Assembly: GCA_041178545.1 (NCBI GenBank)
Contig: JBEGVB010000201.1
Span: 1 to 8,143, forward strand
Source of the DNA: JBEATZ01 sp041178545
GTDB lineage: Bacteria > Planctomycetota > UBA1135 > UBA2386
Length of the DNA: 8,143 bases
Direction: 5' to 3'
The position numbers were made by a program, and so were the translations under genes. Below are positions 1-7,186 of the stretch, in pieces; the first letter of the stretch is position 1; each line of letters starts with the position of its first letter. The notes below the pieces were generated by a model. It worked only from the letters and a program-made list of their open reading frames with translations, searched no databases and was not told the DNA's origin.

Positions 1-3
1 GGC

Positions 4-38
4 TCCTGACCGCGGCGGGAGTCGCCGCTCGGTCAGGA
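4..38 (-). terminator. Strong hairpin downstream of the serine protease gene, possible terminator
   Basis: Bases 4-17 pair with 23-38, giving 14 base pairs with a two-base bulge (28-29) and a five-base loop (18-22). The hairpin lies 60 bases past the protease stop codon on the minus strand. No T run is visible, because the bases that would follow on that strand lie outside the window. It is therefore a stem-only terminator candidate, or a processing hairpin. The rest of bases 1-97 holds no gene that I can support. Confidence 0.4.
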
Positions 39-97
39 CCCTGTGCGCAGGAACCGCCTCAGGTCGCAGACGAACCCAGTTCGGACATCTGGATCCC

Positions 98-1627
98 TCA
101 GTTGCCTATCACCACCCGCAGCCCCTGCGTCGACACCATCCTCATCGCATTCTTCGAACCCGGGTCGTTCGCGAAGTACTGGAAGTAGGTGACGCTTCCC
201 ACCACGGAAGGACTGTTGGGGACGGCGATGTTGCGGGTGGCCTCGCCGTTGACGCAGAAGAGGGTGTCCGAGATGTCCGGCCGCACGAGGAGCTGGCAGC
301 CCGCGAGACCATAGGCTGCGAGACTGGCCGGGAGTGAACCTTGGCTCCACGTCGTGTTGTCGAAGCCGATGATCAAGGCGCCGAAGAAAGAGCCGGTGGG
401 GTTGAGACCGCTCGCCCGGATGCTGAGGGTACGGCCCATCTCAGGGATGCCGATGCCGGTGATGCTGGGCACGCCGGTAGGACTGCCACAGCCGGTGCCG
501 AACGGCGTCTTCTCTCCAACCACGTGGAGTGCAAGCACCGCGGCACGCGCCGCAGACCAGTCAGCCCGGGAGGACTGGGTGCCACTGTTGGCACCACCCG
601 TCGAGTTGCAGCCGCCGTGCGTGTGCACGCCGATGACCTTGCCAGTCTGCTCGTGGATCACGGGACTACCCGAGTTGCCGCCCGTGGTGTCGGCGTTGTA
701 GGCGAGCGCGGTGGCGTTGGCAGTGCTGACGCGCACCCCCACGTGCGTCTTCTGGGCCTGGTTCGCGGTCGCCGACCCCGTGTTGCCGTTCCCGGTGCCA
801 TAGCCGGTGATCCGGATGCTGACACCGCTGACGGTGCCCGGCGGGTTGTCGATGGTGTACCAGCTACCCTGGCGCTCACCCGGGAACTGACCAGTGTTGC
901 TGTTGCGCACGGCCGCGCTGACCGACCAGTCTGCACCGACACCGGAGTTGAGGAACTGGTGGAACGGCTCCATGGCGTACTGGTCCATCGGCGCCGCGGG
1001 GACAGTTGCACCCGTGCTGGTGGACAATGGCACGTTGAAGTGCAGGATCTGGCCCGCAGTGGAACTCATGCAGTGGCCTGCCGTACCGACGGCATAAGGA
1101 CTGAAGAGCCATGCAGTACAAGAAGAGTTGATGCGGCAGGCCCTGACGTCGTTGCTCAGTGCGCGGTCATCGGTGGTGCCACAGATGGAGTCGACCTCGG
1201 CAACGGCACCGACCTGCAGACGGACGACCTGGTCGATGAGCGCGCGGTTGCCGGTGGTGCCGGGTGCCGCAACAAGCTCGACGCGGAGGACCGGCCCCAG
1301 GAACTGGCACGAGTGGCCCTGGTAGTCGCGCAGGCTCCCTGCATCGTGCCACTGGACCCACTCGGGCTTTGCAGGCGCATGGATGCGGAGGCGGCTGCCC
1401 GCGGGCAGGTTGGTGTCACGGAACCGCACCTGCAGCCAGTCGCCATCTGCACCGTAGACGTCCTGGGCCCACACGACCGCCTCGACAGCACCTTGGTTGG
1501 CCAGGTAGCCCGAATCGTGCTGCACCGCGACACGCAGGGTGGGATGGAACGCCTGCTGTGCGGCAAGGGAACCGACGAGGGACGATGCCACGACGAACGT
1601 GGCACACACAATCGGGGGGAGCTTCAT
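98..1627 (-). CDS. Secreted trypsin/V8-like serine protease with planctomycete C-terminal domain
   Basis: This 509-residue protein should be an exported endopeptidase. The start at 1627 is chosen because it opens directly on a signal peptide (MKLPPIVCATF..., probable cleavage after LAA at residue 23). The open frame continues upstream to 1684, but that part has no signal-like character and overlaps the upstream phosphatase gene. Residues about 30-140 look like the beta-rich propeptide seen before lysyl-endopeptidase-like proteases (LPAGSRLRIHAP). The catalytic domain covers about 145-370. His185 is in TAGHC, Asp233 in GADWS and Ser319 in GGNSGSP, so the triad is complete. Cys170 and Cys186 flank the His motif and could form a disulfide. 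Residues about 376-509 are the recurring planctomycete C-terminal domain (FDNTTW, LAGCQLLVRPD, GLRVVIGN at the end). The substrate is unknown. There is no clear ribosome binding site. Confidence 0.88.
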   Translation of the reverse strand: MKLPPIVCATFVVASSLVGSLAAQQAFHPTLRVAVQHDSGYLANQGAVEAVVWAQDVYGADGDWLQVRFRDTNLPAGSRLRIHAPAKPEWVQWHDAGSLRDYQGHSCQFLGPVLRVELVAAPGTTGNRALIDQVVRLQVGAVAEVDSICGTTDDRALSNDVRACRINSSCTAWLFSPYAVGTAGHCMSSTAGQILHFNVPLSTSTGATVPAAPMDQYAMEPFHQFLNSGVGADWSVSAAVRNSNTGQFPGERQGSWYTIDNPPGTVSGVSIRITGYGTGNGNTGSATANQAQKTHVGVRVSTANATALAYNADTTGGNSGSPVIHEQTGKVIGVHTHGGCNSTGGANSGTQSSRADWSAARAAVLALHVVGEKTPFGTGCGSPTGVPSITGIGIPEMGRTLSIRASGLNPTGSFFGALIIGFDNTTWSQGSLPASLAAYGLAGCQLLVRPDISDTLFCVNGEATRNIAVPNSPSVVGSVTYFQYFANDPGSKNAMRMVSTQGLRVVIGN

Positions 1628-1651
1628 GGGGACACCGGGGGGGTGCGTGAG

Positions 1652-1675
1652 AAAAACTACCCTGCGCTCAAGGGT
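1652..1675 (-). terminator. Short intrinsic terminator after the phosphatase gene
   Basis: On the minus strand, ACCCT (1675-1671) and AGGGT (1663-1659) form a five-base-pair stem around a seven-base loop. AG and then TTTTT (1656-1652) follow. The phosphatase stop codon (1668-1670) sits in the loop. The stem is short, but the T run is the only one at a gene end in this window. It would separate the phosphatase operon from the protease gene, whose ATG is 25 bases further on. Partial read-through is likely with such a short stem. Confidence 0.5.
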
Positions 1676-2555
1676 CGTGGGCACCCGTCGGACCCCGTTG
1701 GCCCGATGTGGGATCGCCTAGTTCCCCCACGGCACGGCGCAGGGTGCCGTGGAGGTTGCGGTTCGCCGCAAGGATGCTGCCACCAAAGAGCCAGTTGGTG
1801 CCGCCACCGAGGTCGGTGACGGTGCCCCCGGCTTCCTGGACGATGCAGGCCCCGGCAGCCACGTCGTAGGGAGAGAGGTCCAGCTCCCAGTACCCGTCAA
1901 AGGAACCGGCCGCGACGAGGCAGAGGTCGAGGGCCGCGCTCCCGAGCCTTCGTACGTCGCGGCAGGCCATGAGGGCACGGCGAAAGCGTGTCGTGTTGTC
2001 GTCGCGACCCGGCTCGTTGCGTCGGTAGGCAAAGCCCGTGGCCAGCAGGGCATCGGCGAGGTCGGCGGTGGTGGAACAGCGGATGGGTGCACCATTGCGG
2101 GTGGCCCCGAGCCCGCGGGCCGCGGCAAAGGTCAGACCAAGTGCAGGCGCGTGCACGACACCGAGCACGACCGCGCCACGATGAGCAAGCCCGATGGAAA
2201 CGCTGTAGACCGGGAGGCCGTGGACGAAGTTGGTGGTCCCGTCGAGCGGGTCGACGATCCAGCAATGGGCAGACTCTCCCGATGCGATGCCGGCCTTGGT
2301 GAGCGCACCTTCCTCCGCGAGGACGGCATGGTCGGGGAAGCGGCGCAGGAGACCTTCGACCACCACGTGCTCGGCGGCCCGGTCGGCCACGGTCACGAGT
2401 TCGCGACGGACACCCTTGGAGGAGGTGCCCAGGCGTTCCGGGGCCTGCTGCGCCTCGGCGAGGACCTTCCCGGCCTGCTGTGCCAGCTGCACGGCAAGAG
2501 CCAGTGCCTCGGGGAGGTCGATGCCGCCACCCACGGTCCCGCGGTCAGGATCCAT
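1668..2555 (-). CDS. Inositol monophosphatase family protein
   Basis: This is a 295-residue Mg2+-dependent sugar-phosphate phosphatase of the IMPase/SuhB family, cytoplasmic with no signal peptide. The metal-site motifs are complete: Glu81 in LAEEG, Asp102 and Asp105 in WIVDPLDGTTNF, and Asp231 in SPYDVAAG. GSAALDLCLVAAGSFDGYWE (205-224) is the second family signature. The length is slightly above the usual 260-270, because of about 15 extra residues at each end. The ATG overlaps the last 11 bases of the upstream carboxypeptidase gene, so the two are probably transcribed together and translationally coupled. No Shine-Dalgarno sequence is visible. The family also includes histidinol-phosphate phosphatase, fructose-1,6-bisphosphatase and CysQ-type enzymes. 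The motifs fit IMPase best, but the physiological substrate cannot be read from the sequence. Confidence 0.92.
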   Translation of the reverse strand: MDPDRGTVGGGIDLPEALALAVQLAQQAGKVLAEAQQAPERLGTSSKGVRRELVTVADRAAEHVVVEGLLRRFPDHAVLAEEGALTKAGIASGESAHCWIVDPLDGTTNFVHGLPVYSVSIGLAHRGAVVLGVVHAPALGLTFAAARGLGATRNGAPIRCSTTADLADALLATGFAYRRNEPGRDDNTTRFRRALMACRDVRRLGSAALDLCLVAAGSFDGYWELDLSPYDVAAGACIVQEAGGTVTDLGGGTNWLFGGSILAANRNLHGTLRRAVGELGDPTSGQRGPTGAHDP

Positions 2556-3924
2556 GGCCCGCGGCAGGCAGCCGGGTCATGGCCTCGACCATCTCCTCCT
2601 GCAACTGCTTGAGCTGGCGGTTGAGTCCTCCGCGCGCAGGGTCGTAGTTCATCAGGATGGAGAAGATGCGCAACCTCCCGTCGTCGAGCTTCACGACCCC
2701 ACTGAGGCTGGAGCAACCGTTGATCCACCCGGTCTTGGCCATGACACGCCCAGCGAGCGGGCCCTGGGTGAAGCGGTCGTCGAGAGTGCCGGACTCACCG
2801 GCGACAGGCAGGCAGGCGAGGAAGAGTCCCGACCCCGGACCACGCAGTGCTTCACGCACCACCGTCGCAAGCAGGGCGGGAGTGACCTTGTTGTCGCGGG
2901 AGAGACCAGACCCGTCCTCGAGCACGACTTCCGTCGGCAGGTTGCCCACGAGTGCGAGCAGCTGCGTCCGCACCGCCGCCATGCCGCCCCGCAGCGAGCC
3001 GTCGCTCACGACGCGCGCACCGAGCGCGCGCACGCACTGCTCGGCGTCGAAGTTGGAGGAGTCGCGCAGGACGCGCTGGAGAGCCGGCGCGAGCGGGGTC
3101 CGCACGGCACCGACCTCGCGGTCGGGAGTGACTGCCTCGGGGTCGATGCGGATGCCCGCGGACTCGAGTGCACTGAGCAACGCCGCCCGGAACCAGTCGC
3201 GCGGCTCCCTGACAGCATTGCGGATGACGACCTCCGGGGACTTGCGGGGGAACCTGCCGTTGACCCGCACCGAGTCGACGAGGTCCATGGCGCCATAGCG
3301 CGCATCCTTGGCGCTCGCGGTCATCTGGACGGATCCCTGGATGCCGCGCGCAACGGGCGGGGCAACGAGCGCGACGTCGGCCACCGCGGCGTCGGTGGGC
3401 GCGATGCGGACGCGGAAGGTGCCCTGCTCGAGGACGAACGCGTCGGTGGGTGCGCAGTACCAGAGGTCGAGTTGGTTCTTGGGCCAGTTGGGTGGCCGGC
3501 CCGGTCCCTGGAACACCCCCTCGTCGAGGTCGACACCCGCAACCGCAGTGACACCAGCGCTGCGAAGCTGCTCGGCCACGCCGGCGAGGATACGCGCAGG
3601 GTCGTGGTCAGTGCCCGTGATCCAGTTGGGGTCGCCGGAGGCATGGACGACAAGCCGGTTGCTGCGCACGGCAAAGCGCGTGACGAACTCGTGGCTCGGT
3701 CCGAGCCCCCACAGCACGGCAGCTGCAGTGAGGATCTTCATGTTGCTGGCCGGGGTGAAGGCCTCTGCCGAGCGGTGCGCGTAGAGCGGCTGGCCCTGCT
3801 CCATGTCCCGCACGTACACGCCGGTACGGACACCCAACGCCTCTGCCTGCGCAACGACCTTGCGCAGATCCTGTGCCTGCGCGGTTGCGCACAGCGCAAC
3901 CGCGACCACCAGTATCGCCCTCAT
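2545..3924 (-). CDS. dacB: D-alanyl-D-alanine carboxypeptidase/endopeptidase, PBP4 type (peptidase S13)
   Basis: This 459-residue periplasmic penicillin-binding protein trims or cleaves peptidoglycan cross-links. A signal peptide (MRAILVVAVALCATAQA) supports the start at 3924; cleavage is likely after residue 17. The open frame runs further upstream, but that part looks like non-coding arginine/proline-rich translation and covers the divergent gene. All three active-site motifs are present: SxxK at Ser60-Lys63 (ASNMK), DGSGLSRDN at 337-345, and KTG at 397-399. GDPN (98-100 region) and SSNFDAEQ (289-296) also fit the family. The region between motifs one and two (about 85-280) corresponds to the extra domains of class C PBPs. 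E. coli PBP4 has 477 residues, so this looks full length. It is the first gene of a minus-strand pair with the phosphatase. Peptidoglycan enzymes fit current understanding that planctomycetes make a cell wall. Confidence 0.93.
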   Translation of the reverse strand: MRAILVVAVALCATAQAQDLRKVVAQAEALGVRTGVYVRDMEQGQPLYAHRSAEAFTPASNMKILTAAAVLWGLGPSHEFVTRFAVRSNRLVVHASGDPNWITGTDHDPARILAGVAEQLRSAGVTAVAGVDLDEGVFQGPGRPPNWPKNQLDLWYCAPTDAFVLEQGTFRVRIAPTDAAVADVALVAPPVARGIQGSVQMTASAKDARYGAMDLVDSVRVNGRFPRKSPEVVIRNAVREPRDWFRAALLSALESAGIRIDPEAVTPDREVGAVRTPLAPALQRVLRDSSNFDAEQCVRALGARVVSDGSLRGGMAAVRTQLLALVGNLPTEVVLEDGSGLSRDNKVTPALLATVVREALRGPGSGLFLACLPVAGESGTLDDRFTQGPLAGRVMAKTGWINGCSSLSGVVKLDDGRLRIFSILMNYDPARGGLNRQLKQLQEEMVEAMTRLPAAGHGS

Positions 3925-4004
3925 GCCCGTGTTATGCCCGATGCGCAGGCTCGATGCCACCCCACGCGCTTCGCCCCGACACGCCTGCTCGCTAGTCTTG
4001 GGCC
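3925..4004. promoter_or_regulatory. Divergent intergenic region with a possible near-leaderless promoter for the carboxypeptidase
   Basis: These 80 bases must hold the promoters of both divergent genes, unless transcription starts inside coding sequence. On the minus strand, CATAAC (3936-3931) follows GTGGCA (3960-3955) by 18 bases. Each matches four of six bases of the sigma-70 consensus. Such a promoter would start transcription within a base or two of the carboxypeptidase ATG, making a leaderless mRNA, which agrees with the missing ribosome binding site. I see no convincing plus-strand promoter for the ThuA gene. This is weak pattern evidence only. Confidence 0.25.
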
Positions 4005-5432
4005 ATGGCCACGACCCGCTCCACGATCCCCGTAGGCGTGCTCGCCCTCGGCGCCCTGTCCCTCCCCGCCCAGCAGGCACCTGCACCTGCCAACCCGAGC
4101 CCGGTGAAGGCACTCCTGGTGAGCGGCGCCAACAACCACGAGTGGCAGTGGACGAGCAAGGAGATCCGCTCGATCCTGCAGGAGTCGGGCCGCTTCGAGG
4201 TGGACCTGACAGAGGAACCGGCCAAGGCACTGGCCGACGCGAAGGCGCTGGCCGCCTACCAGGTGATCGTCCTCGACTACAACGGCCCGCGCTGGGGCGA
4301 GCCTGCCGAGCAGAACTTCCTGGCCGCGGTGCGCGGCGGCACGGGGGTGGTGGTGGTCCACGCCGCAAACAACGCCTTCGACGGCTGGGTGGAGTACGAG
4401 ACCCTGGTGGGCCTGTGCTGGCGGCAGGGCACCGGCCACGGGGCCTACCACCCCTTCGACGTGAAGGTCGTGGACCCCACCCACCCGGTCACCCGCGGGA
4501 TGGAGGACTTCCACCTGCACCCGGACGAGCTCTACCACAAGCTGGTGCACATGCACGGGGCCAAGTTCCACGTGGTGATGGACGCCTTCAGCGACCCCAA
4601 GACGGGCGGCACCGGCAACCGCGAGCCGATGGCCACGGTCTCGGAGTTCGGCAAGGGCCGCGTGTTCCACACGCCGCTGGGCCACACCTGGACCAACGTG
4701 CCGCAGTCGCGCGCCACCTGGAAGGACCCGCAGCTGCGGCTGCTGGTGCAACGCGGGACGGAGTGGGCCGCCACCGGATCAGTCACGCTGCCCAGCCGGC
4801 CGACCAACTGGCTGGACGCAGCAGAACGCAAGGACGGCTTCGAGTTGCTGTTCAACGGCCGCGACTTCGACGGCTGGGAGGGCTACCGGATGGAGGGCCC
4901 GCCCGCACAGGGCTGGTCGGTCACCGGCGGTGCGATCGTGCACGCTGCAGGCGGCGGCGGTGGCGACCTGGTGACGGAACGGTCCTTCGGCGACTTCGAC
5001 TTCCGGTTCGAGTGGCGCATCGCTCCCAAGGGCAACTCAGGCGTGATGTTCTGGGTCCGCGAGGACGGTGGCGAGCAGACCTACCTGAGCGGTCCCGAGT
5101 ACCAGGTGCTTGACGACGAGGGTGCGAAGCCGGGCCCGAAGCACGCGGCTGGCGCCCTCTACGACCTGTACCCGGCCAAGGCAGGCAAGCCGGTGCGCCC
5201 AGCCGGACAGTGGAACGAGGGTCGGATCGTGGTGCAGAAGGGGAAGTTGCAGCACTGGCTCAACGGCACCCTGGTGGTCGAGGGACCGGTGGCCGGGCCC
5301 GAGTGGGACGCCATGGTGGCGAAGAGCAAGTTCCGGGACTGGCCCTTCGGCAAGGTGAAGGAGGGGCAGATCGCCCTCCAGGACCACGGCGACGAGGTGG
5401 CCTACCGGAGCCTCCGGATCCGCAGGCTGTGA
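4005..5432 (+). CDS. Secreted ThuA domain + DUF1080 (3-keto-disaccharide hydrolase) fusion protein
   Basis: This 475-residue exported protein has two domains. A signal peptide (residues 1-22, ...LSLPA|QQ) and a proline/alanine linker precede a ThuA-like domain at about 34-255, a glutamine-amidotransferase-like fold. Typical ThuA features are NNHEW (43-47), VVVHAANNAF (116-125), a TGHGAYHPF motif (143-151) and GKGRVFHTPLGHTW (216-229). The second domain (about 275-473) is DUF1080/PF06439, a laminin-G-like fold now named 3-keto-disaccharide hydrolase: ELLFNGRDFDGW, NSGVMFW, GPEYQVLDD, GALYDLYP, HWLNG and ALQDHG. The likely role is outer-compartment processing of oxidised (3-keto) glycosides during polysaccharide use, inferred from the family. 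These domain pairs are common in planctomycetes. The ATG at 4005 is the only start that keeps the signal peptide, and there is no clear ribosome binding site. The gene ends 70 bases before purE, with no terminator between them. Confidence 0.9.
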   Translation: MATTRSTIPVGVLALGALSLPAQQAPAPANPSPVKALLVSGANNHEWQWTSKEIRSILQESGRFEVDLTEEPAKALADAKALAAYQVIVLDYNGPRWGEPAEQNFLAAVRGGTGVVVVHAANNAFDGWVEYETLVGLCWRQGTGHGAYHPFDVKVVDPTHPVTRGMEDFHLHPDELYHKLVHMHGAKFHVVMDAFSDPKTGGTGNREPMATVSEFGKGRVFHTPLGHTWTNVPQSRATWKDPQLRLLVQRGTEWAATGSVTLPSRPTNWLDAAERKDGFELLFNGRDFDGWEGYRMEGPPAQGWSVTGGAIVHAAGGGGGDLVTERSFGDFDFRFEWRIAPKGNSGVMFWVREDGGEQTYLSGPEYQVLDDEGAKPGPKHAAGALYDLYPAKAGKPVRPAGQWNEGRIVVQKGKLQHWLNGTLVVEGPVAGPEWDAMVAKSKFRDWPFGKVKEGQIALQDHGDEVAYRSLRIRRL

Positions 5433-5502
5433 GGTCAACCATCGAGGAATCCGACGCCGCACTTGCGACCCGAGCCCACACCCAAGACCTTCCGCACGCA
5501 AC

Positions 5503-6027
5503 ATGACCCCGAACCCCTCGGATGATGCCAAGCCCCTGGTGGGCGTGATCATGGGATCGCGCTCCGACTGGGACACGATGCAGCACACGAGCCAGGTGCT
5601 CACCGAGCTGGGCATCCCCCACGAGTGCGTGGTGGTCTCCGCCCACCGCACGCCGGACTGGCTCATGGAGTACGCGGGCACCGCGGAGTCCCGCGGGCTT
5701 CAAGTGCTGGTGGCAGGTGCAGGGGGTGCTGCCCACCTGCCCGGGATGGCCGCGAGCAAGACCGTGCTCCCGGTGCTCGGCGTGCCGGTCGAGGTCGGTG
5801 CCATGCGCGGCATGGACGCGCTGCTCTCCATCGTGCAGATGCCGGGCGGCGTGCCGGTCGGGACGCTCGCGGTGGGGAAGCCTGGTGCAGTGAACGCTGG
5901 TCTGATGGCGGCCGCCATCCTCGGCGTGAGGGACCCACTCGTGCGCGCGCGACTGGCCACCCGCCGGAAGCGCATCACCGACGAGGTCCTGGCCAACCGG
6001 GACCCCCGCCCGGAGCCGAAGGGATGA
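5503..6027 (+). CDS. purE: 5-(carboxyamino)imidazole ribonucleotide mutase (PurE, class I)
   Basis: PurE (174 residues) converts N5-CAIR to CAIR in de novo purine synthesis, in the cytoplasm. The family motifs are all present: MGSRSDWDTM (17-26) for phosphate and carboxylate binding, VVSAHRTPD (44-52) with the active-site region His48, AGAGGAAHLPGM (71-82), and LSIVQMPGGVPVGTLAVGK (108-126). The length is normal for a bacterial class I PurE. The adjacent purK agrees with class I, because class II enzymes act directly on AIR and do not need PurK. The start at 5503 gives a ten-residue polar leader before the first strand; no Shine-Dalgarno sequence supports it, but no better start exists upstream. 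The stop overlaps the purK start (ATGA). Confidence 0.96.
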   Translation: MTPNPSDDAKPLVGVIMGSRSDWDTMQHTSQVLTELGIPHECVVVSAHRTPDWLMEYAGTAESRGLQVLVAGAGGAAHLPGMAASKTVLPVLGVPVEVGAMRGMDALLSIVQMPGGVPVGTLAVGKPGAVNAGLMAAAILGVRDPLVRARLATRRKRITDEVLANRDPRPEPKG

Positions 6028-7166
6028 TCGTCGGCATCCTCGGCGGCGGGCAGCTTGCCCGCATGCTCGCGCTCGCCGGCACACCGCTCGGGTTGCGCTT
6101 CCGGTGCCTCGACCCTTCGCCCGACGCAGTTGCGGGCCACGTGGCAGAACTGGTGGTGGGTCCCTACGACGATCCTGCCGCCCTGCAGCGCCTCGTGGAC
6201 GGGGTGGACGTGGTGACGTTCGAGTTCGAGAACGTGCCCGCGCGCGCAGCAGAGTGGCTCCAGCACCACGCCGGGGTGGCACCGACCCCCGCGGCACTCG
6301 CGATCGGGCAGGACCGATTGCTCGAGAAGCGGTTGTTCCAGTCGCTTGGCATGGGGGTCCCGCGCTTCGCGCCCGCGGACACGCTGGAGGAACTCCGCGA
6401 GGCCGTGGCCGCGGTTGGCGTCCCCTGCGTGGTGAAGACGCGCCGCCTCGGCTACGACGGCAAGGGTCAGGTGCGGATCCGCCCCGGGCCTGACGTCGAC
6501 CTCGCGGTGCGTGCGGCCCACGCCGAACTGACCGCGGGGGGCGCCTACCGCGACGGTCTCGTCGTGGAGGCCTTCGTGCCCTTCCAGCGCGAGCTCAGCG
6601 TGGTCGCCGTGCGCGGACGCGACGGCTCCTTCGCCACCTGGCCGATCGTCGAGAACGAGCACCGCAACGGCATCCTGCACCGCAGCAGGGCGCCGGCCCC
6701 GCACCTCGACCCGAGTCTGGAGCAACAAGCCGTGACCTTCGCACGGCGCCTGCTCGACCACCTCGGCTACGTGGGCGTGCTTGCGGTCGAACTCTTCGAG
6801 GTGGACGGGAAGCTGCTGGCCAACGAGATGGCACCGCGGGTGCACAACTCGGGCCACTGGACCATCGAGGGATCGGTGTGCTCCCAGTTCGAGAACCACC
6901 TGCGCGCGGTGTGCGGGATGCCGCTCGGTTCCACGGCAATGGTGGGCGGGCAGTGCGCCACGATGGTCAACCTGGTCGGTTCGATGCCCGAGCGTTCGCA
7001 GCTCCTGGGCATGGACGGCGTGCACGTGCACGCCTACGGGAAGTCGGCGCGCGCCGGTCGCAAGCTGGGCCACGCCACCGTGGTGGCCCCCACCCGCAAC
7101 GAGGCAGACGCGGCGGCCGAGTCGGTTGCTGCGCTGGCACCCGGCGGCGACACAAGCTGGCGCTGA
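6024..7166 (+). CDS. purK: 5-(carboxyamino)imidazole ribonucleotide synthase (PurK)
   Basis: PurK (380 residues) is an ATP-grasp ligase that makes N5-CAIR from AIR, ATP and bicarbonate and hands it to PurE. Visible motifs are the N-terminal GILGGGQLARML (4-15), FEFENVP (66-72), the ATP-grasp KTRRLGYDGKGQ (138-149), WPIVENEHRNGIL (206-218), and the metal-binding NEMAPRVHNSGHWTIE (267-282). The C-terminal part holds YGKSARAGRKLGHAT (338-352). The length is usual for the family. The start ATG at 6024 overlaps the purE stop by four bases, indicating one operon with coupled translation. AAGGG just upstream is too close to the start to be a good ribosome binding site. The stop codon lies in the left arm of a strong hairpin shared with the convergent small gene. 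Confidence 0.96.
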   Translation: MIVGILGGGQLARMLALAGTPLGLRFRCLDPSPDAVAGHVAELVVGPYDDPAALQRLVDGVDVVTFEFENVPARAAEWLQHHAGVAPTPAALAIGQDRLLEKRLFQSLGMGVPRFAPADTLEELREAVAAVGVPCVVKTRRLGYDGKGQVRIRPGPDVDLAVRAAHAELTAGGAYRDGLVVEAFVPFQRELSVVAVRGRDGSFATWPIVENEHRNGILHRSRAPAPHLDPSLEQQAVTFARRLLDHLGYVGVLAVELFEVDGKLLANEMAPRVHNSGHWTIEGSVCSQFENHLRAVCGMPLGSTAMVGGQCATMVNLVGSMPERSQLLGMDGVHVHAYGKSARAGRKLGHATVVAPTRNEADAAAESVAALAPGGDTSWR

Positions 7167-7186
7167 GCGCGCCCGGCGCGCTCAGC
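7162..7186. terminator. Bidirectional hairpin between purK and the convergent small membrane-protein gene
   Basis: Bases 7162-7171 and 7177-7186 form a perfect ten-base-pair stem with a five-base loop (CCCGG). The left arm contains the purK stop codon and the right arm contains the stop codon of the minus-strand small gene. The two TGA triplets are base-paired to each other (7164-7166 with 7182-7184). No T run follows on either strand. It would form in both transcripts and so could end or protect both of them. Confidence 0.55.

Noticed and set aside
341..1819. 492-codon plus-strand open frame
   Set aside because: It is antisense to the serine protease, which has a signal peptide and full catalytic triad. 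The plus-strand translation has no motif.
2230..4035. 601-codon plus-strand open frame
   Set aside because: It lies opposite two well-supported genes (PBP4-type carboxypeptidase and IMPase), and its translation is R/A/H/G-rich with no domain. Such antisense frames are expected in high-GC DNA.
3925..4368. Upstream extension of the carboxypeptidase frame (148 extra codons)
   Set aside because: The extension is P/R/S/G-rich, runs through the divergent ThuA gene, and would bury the signal peptide inside the protein.
5433..5502. Promoter or terminator between the ThuA-DUF1080 gene and purE
   Set aside because: TTGCGA at 5463-5468 resembles a -35 box, but no acceptable -10 box follows, and I found no stable hairpin in these 70 bases.
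5700..7073. 457-codon minus-strand open frame
   Set aside because: It is antisense to purE and purK, both unmistakable. The translation is H/R/E/V-rich noise.
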